Source: an uncultured Peptococcaceae bacterium
GTDB taxonomy: Bacteria; Bacillota; Desulfotomaculia; Desulfotomaculales; Desulfocucumaceae
Direction: 5' to 3'
DNA length: 33,472 nt
Assembly (NCBI GenBank): GCA_958417755.1
Contig: CATZDY010000024.1
Span: forward strand, 1 to 33,472
Part shown: positions 31,762-33,472 of the stretch, piece after piece
How the letters are laid out: the number at the start of each line of letters is the position of its first letter
How positions within the stretch are numbered: the stretch's first letter is position 1
Notes under the pieces: model-generated
The model's input: only the letters and a program-made list of their open reading frames with translations
Told to the model about the DNA's origin: nothing
Database searches by the model: none
Program-made: the position numbers and the translations under genes

Positions 31762-31842
31762 TTTTTAATAGATAGTCCAAGAATAACTAATATGAAGAGT
31801 GTATGAATTTTTATTTTAGGATCTCAGAAAGGGTGGGAAAAT

Positions 31843-32373
31843 ATGTCCAGGGATGAGGATTGGGAAAAAGCAGTAGCTTTTCATGGACACAGCTGTCCAG
31901 GATTGGCCATTGGTTTTAGAGCTTGTGAAGCAGCCATGGAAAAGATGGGGATTGGTTCTTCTAGAGATGAAGAAATTGTATGTATAACTGAAAATGATGC
32001 TTGTGGTGTTGATGCTATACAAGCTCTTTTGAGCTGTACTTTGGGCAAGGGAAATTTATTATATCATGGTGCGGGTAAACAAGCTTTTTCTTTTTTAAAT
32101 CGTAAAAATGGGGATAAGCTTCGAGTTTATCTAAAGATGCAGAAAAAAGAAGGAATAAGCCGACAGGAATGGCAAAAGCAACTGTTAGATGCACCCCTGG
32201 AAGATGTTTTTGTTTTTTCTAAACCTCAATATAATATGCCAGAAAAAGCAAGAAAATTTCCTAGCGAGTGTTGTGAAATTTGTGGAGAATTAGCAGCAGA
32301 GCATAAAATTCGATTGCAAGAAAGAAAAAAGGTATGCCTTGATTGTTGGGTTACTTATGATCGAGGTTGGTAA
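31843..32373 (+). CDS. FmdE-family protein with C-terminal zinc ribbon
   Basis: FmdE-like proteins were named after a subunit encoded with formylmethanofuran dehydrogenase, but in bacteria their role is unsettled. The 176-residue product has the family signature FHGHSCPGLAIGFR, with H14, H16 and C18, and ENDACGVDAIQALLSCTLGKGNL at about 50-72. These are potential metal ligands. A C-terminal zinc ribbon is formed by C144, C147, C165 and C168 (CEIC ... CLDC). The ATG at 31843 follows AAAGGGTGGG. It is downstream of rimI by 80 bases and may be a separate unit. No molybdenum or tungsten enzyme is in the window. Confidence 0.85.
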   Translation: MSRDEDWEKAVAFHGHSCPGLAIGFRACEAAMEKMGIGSSRDEEIVCITENDACGVDAIQALLSCTLGKGNLLYHGAGKQAFSFLNRKNGDKLRVYLKMQKKEGISRQEWQKQLLDAPLEDVFVFSKPQYNMPEKARKFPSECCEICGELAAEHKIRLQERKKVCLDCWVTYDRGW

Positions 32374-32430
32374 ACATAAAGATATTTTATTAAGCAATGA
32401 ACATTATTGTTAGTAGTAAAAACAATACAT

Positions 32431-32480
32431 AAAAGGCAGGGGAATCGATGAGAATATTTTTAGATGCCTCCGCCTTTTTT
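32431..32480 (+). terminator. Probable terminator after the FmdE-like gene
   Basis: AAAAGGC at 32431-32437 pairs with GCCTTTT at 32472-32478. After a one-base mismatch, GGGG pairs with CCTC. The 3' arm ends in six Ts. The loop is long (about 25 bases). Confidence 0.65.
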
Positions 32481-32626
32481 ATTGTATATGTAGTAGTACA
32501 ATCATGATAGTGGTAGGAAAATGAATGAAATACTTTGATCTTTCTTATTATATTTTTTATCTTATAAGCCAATAAAAGAAAATATATAAAAATAAATATT
32601 GTAAAATATTTGCTCAAGATGGTGAT

Positions 32627-33472
32627 TTACCAAGCTTCTGGGGTATTCATATCCACTGGGAGCAAGGTATACCCTCTTTCTTTAAAAAGCTGAATAACTT
32701 TAGGTAGTGCTTCAATATCACTGTTTCTGCTTTGTATATAATGATAATTGGCAGATCCTTCTTGTGCATCCAAACTAGCTAACTGGGTTCCATCATGCAT
32801 CAATACAATGGGAGTAAGGGATGTTGTCTCAATATAGTCTAATCCAGAGACAATGTTGGCATAAATTTGTTCTGCGGTTACTCCTGCGGGATCTGAGTCT
32901 CCGCTACTGATATTCCAACCAAGGGATTTATATCCTTCTCGAGCCAATGCTTCTCGGTAAGCTTTTTTTAAATTGGAAGGTCCCCCAGGAGCTCTAAAAA
33001 TGGATGTATCTATACCAGTAATGGATTGAATGAGTGATCTATTTTTTTGTAAATCAGTAAGTAATTGTTGTGGCGATTGGTATATTATGTTGTAATCATG
33101 ACTATAGGTATGATTAATAATAGCATGGCCTTCTTCCTGGATTTCTTTCAGAATGGTTGGATTTTTTTCCACATTTGTACCAATCACAATGAAACTGGCT
33201 TTTACTTGTTCTTTTTTCAAGATTGCTAATATCTTTTGGGTGAAATCGGTATTAGGCCCATCATCAAAAGTTAGATAAGCAGGTTTTAAAGGTTTGTCCG
33301 GTTCTTTTTGGAGTTGTCCTGCTTCTGCCATTGCATTTTTGTTGTTATGTCGAGGAGTAGATAAGCCAGGCAGTGTTGTTTCATTCGATGGATTGGCTGC
33401 AATATTGTGTTCTTGTTCTGTTTCTTCAGGGTCAAAGGGAGAAGAGCAACCAGTAAAAATTAGCATTCCCAT
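32627..33472 (-). CDS. Polysaccharide deacetylase (CE4), probable lipoprotein, truncated at window edge
   Basis: NodB-type enzymes remove acetyl groups from peptidoglycan or other polysaccharides. The visible 281 residues have metal motif TFDDGP at 68-73, the H-x3-H pair H121/H125 (NHTYSH), the RAPGG loop at 160-164 and LMHDGTQ near the C-terminus. These ligands suggest an active enzyme. The N-terminus is LIFTGCSS, the end of a lipoprotein signal peptide with the lipidated Cys at position 9. The start of the signal lies beyond 33472, so the true start is not visible. An acidic linker of 55 residues follows. Related genes often act on the spore cortex or cell wall. Confidence 0.9.
   Translation of the reverse strand: MGMLIFTGCSSPFDPEETEQEHNIAANPSNETTLPGLSTPRHNNKNAMAEAGQLQKEPDKPLKPAYLTFDDGPNTDFTQKILAILKKEQVKASFIVIGTNVEKNPTILKEIQEEGHAIINHTYSHDYNIIYQSPQQLLTDLQKNRSLIQSITGIDTSIFRAPGGPSNLKKAYREALAREGYKSLGWNISSGDSDPAGVTAEQIYANIVSGLDYIETTSLTPIVLMHDGTQLASLDAQEGSANYHYIQSRNSDIEALPKVIQLFKERGYTLLPVDMNTPEAW

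Noticed and set aside
1..33472. tRNA, rRNA, CRISPR array, prophage or intact insertion sequence
   Set aside because: None was seen: no tRNA-like cloverleaf, no regularly spaced repeats, no transposase or integrase with intact motifs.

Overview
The window looks like chromosomal DNA of a low-GC, endospore-forming Bacillota, most likely an anaerobic member of the Clostridia. An alpha/beta-type small acid-soluble spore protein (SASP) lies convergent with the germination protease (gpr) that degrades such proteins, and a Spo0F-like single-domain response regulator and the EndoAI/EndoA (ndoAI-ndoA) toxin-antitoxin pair are present. An MtaA/UroD-like corrinoid methyltransferase and an FmdE-like protein fit an anaerobe. 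Strong Shine-Dalgarno sequences and frequent TTG starts also fit this group. The exact genus cannot be read from the sequence.

Layout. 1-6.1 kb: an unrecognised small membrane protein, recG, the SASP gene, gpr (minus strand), then rsmD-coaD and an overlapping coiled-coil gene. 6.2-8.9 kb: a twin P-loop ATPase and an orphan corrinoid methyltransferase-like gene, each followed by a clear terminator. 8.9-15.0 kb: an AT-rich accessory region. It holds a sigma-70 family gene with a frameshift in region 4, two tandem paralogous four-helix membrane proteins (the second frameshifted exactly at a (TA)6 repeat), a DUF2935 gene, a gene-poor stretch with several inverted repeats, and an intact ECF sigma / DUF4179-type anti-sigma operon on the minus strand. 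15.6-25.3 kb: the ammonium-assimilation block gdhA, a decayed receiver-domain regulator, glnA behind an attenuator-like leader, gltB and gltD. 25.7-29.7 kb: ilvN, the ndoAI-ndoA pair with a Spo0A-box-like site at its promoter, a C26 amidotransferase plus amidohydrolase pair, and the Spo0F-like regulator. 30.1-33.5 kb: tsaE-tsaB-rimI, an FmdE-like gene, and a polysaccharide deacetylase lipoprotein cut by the window edge.

How the parts work together. GdhA, GlnA and GltBD provide both routes from ammonium to glutamate. The glnA leader holds a hairpin with a six-base A..G loop that is mutually exclusive with an intrinsic terminator, so transcription antitermination is likely. The regulator just upstream is broken, so any partner protein is probably elsewhere. 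GPR degrades SASP-type proteins at germination, and the two genes share a terminator. TsaE and TsaB belong to the t6A tRNA modification machinery, but tsaD is not in the window.

Most notable are the glnA leader, the dinucleotide-repeat frameshift in the duplicated membrane protein, the hairpin that buries the ribosome binding site of the broken sigma gene, and the ECF-type promoter ahead of the intact sigma operon. All assignments come from reading the sequence; no database search was run.
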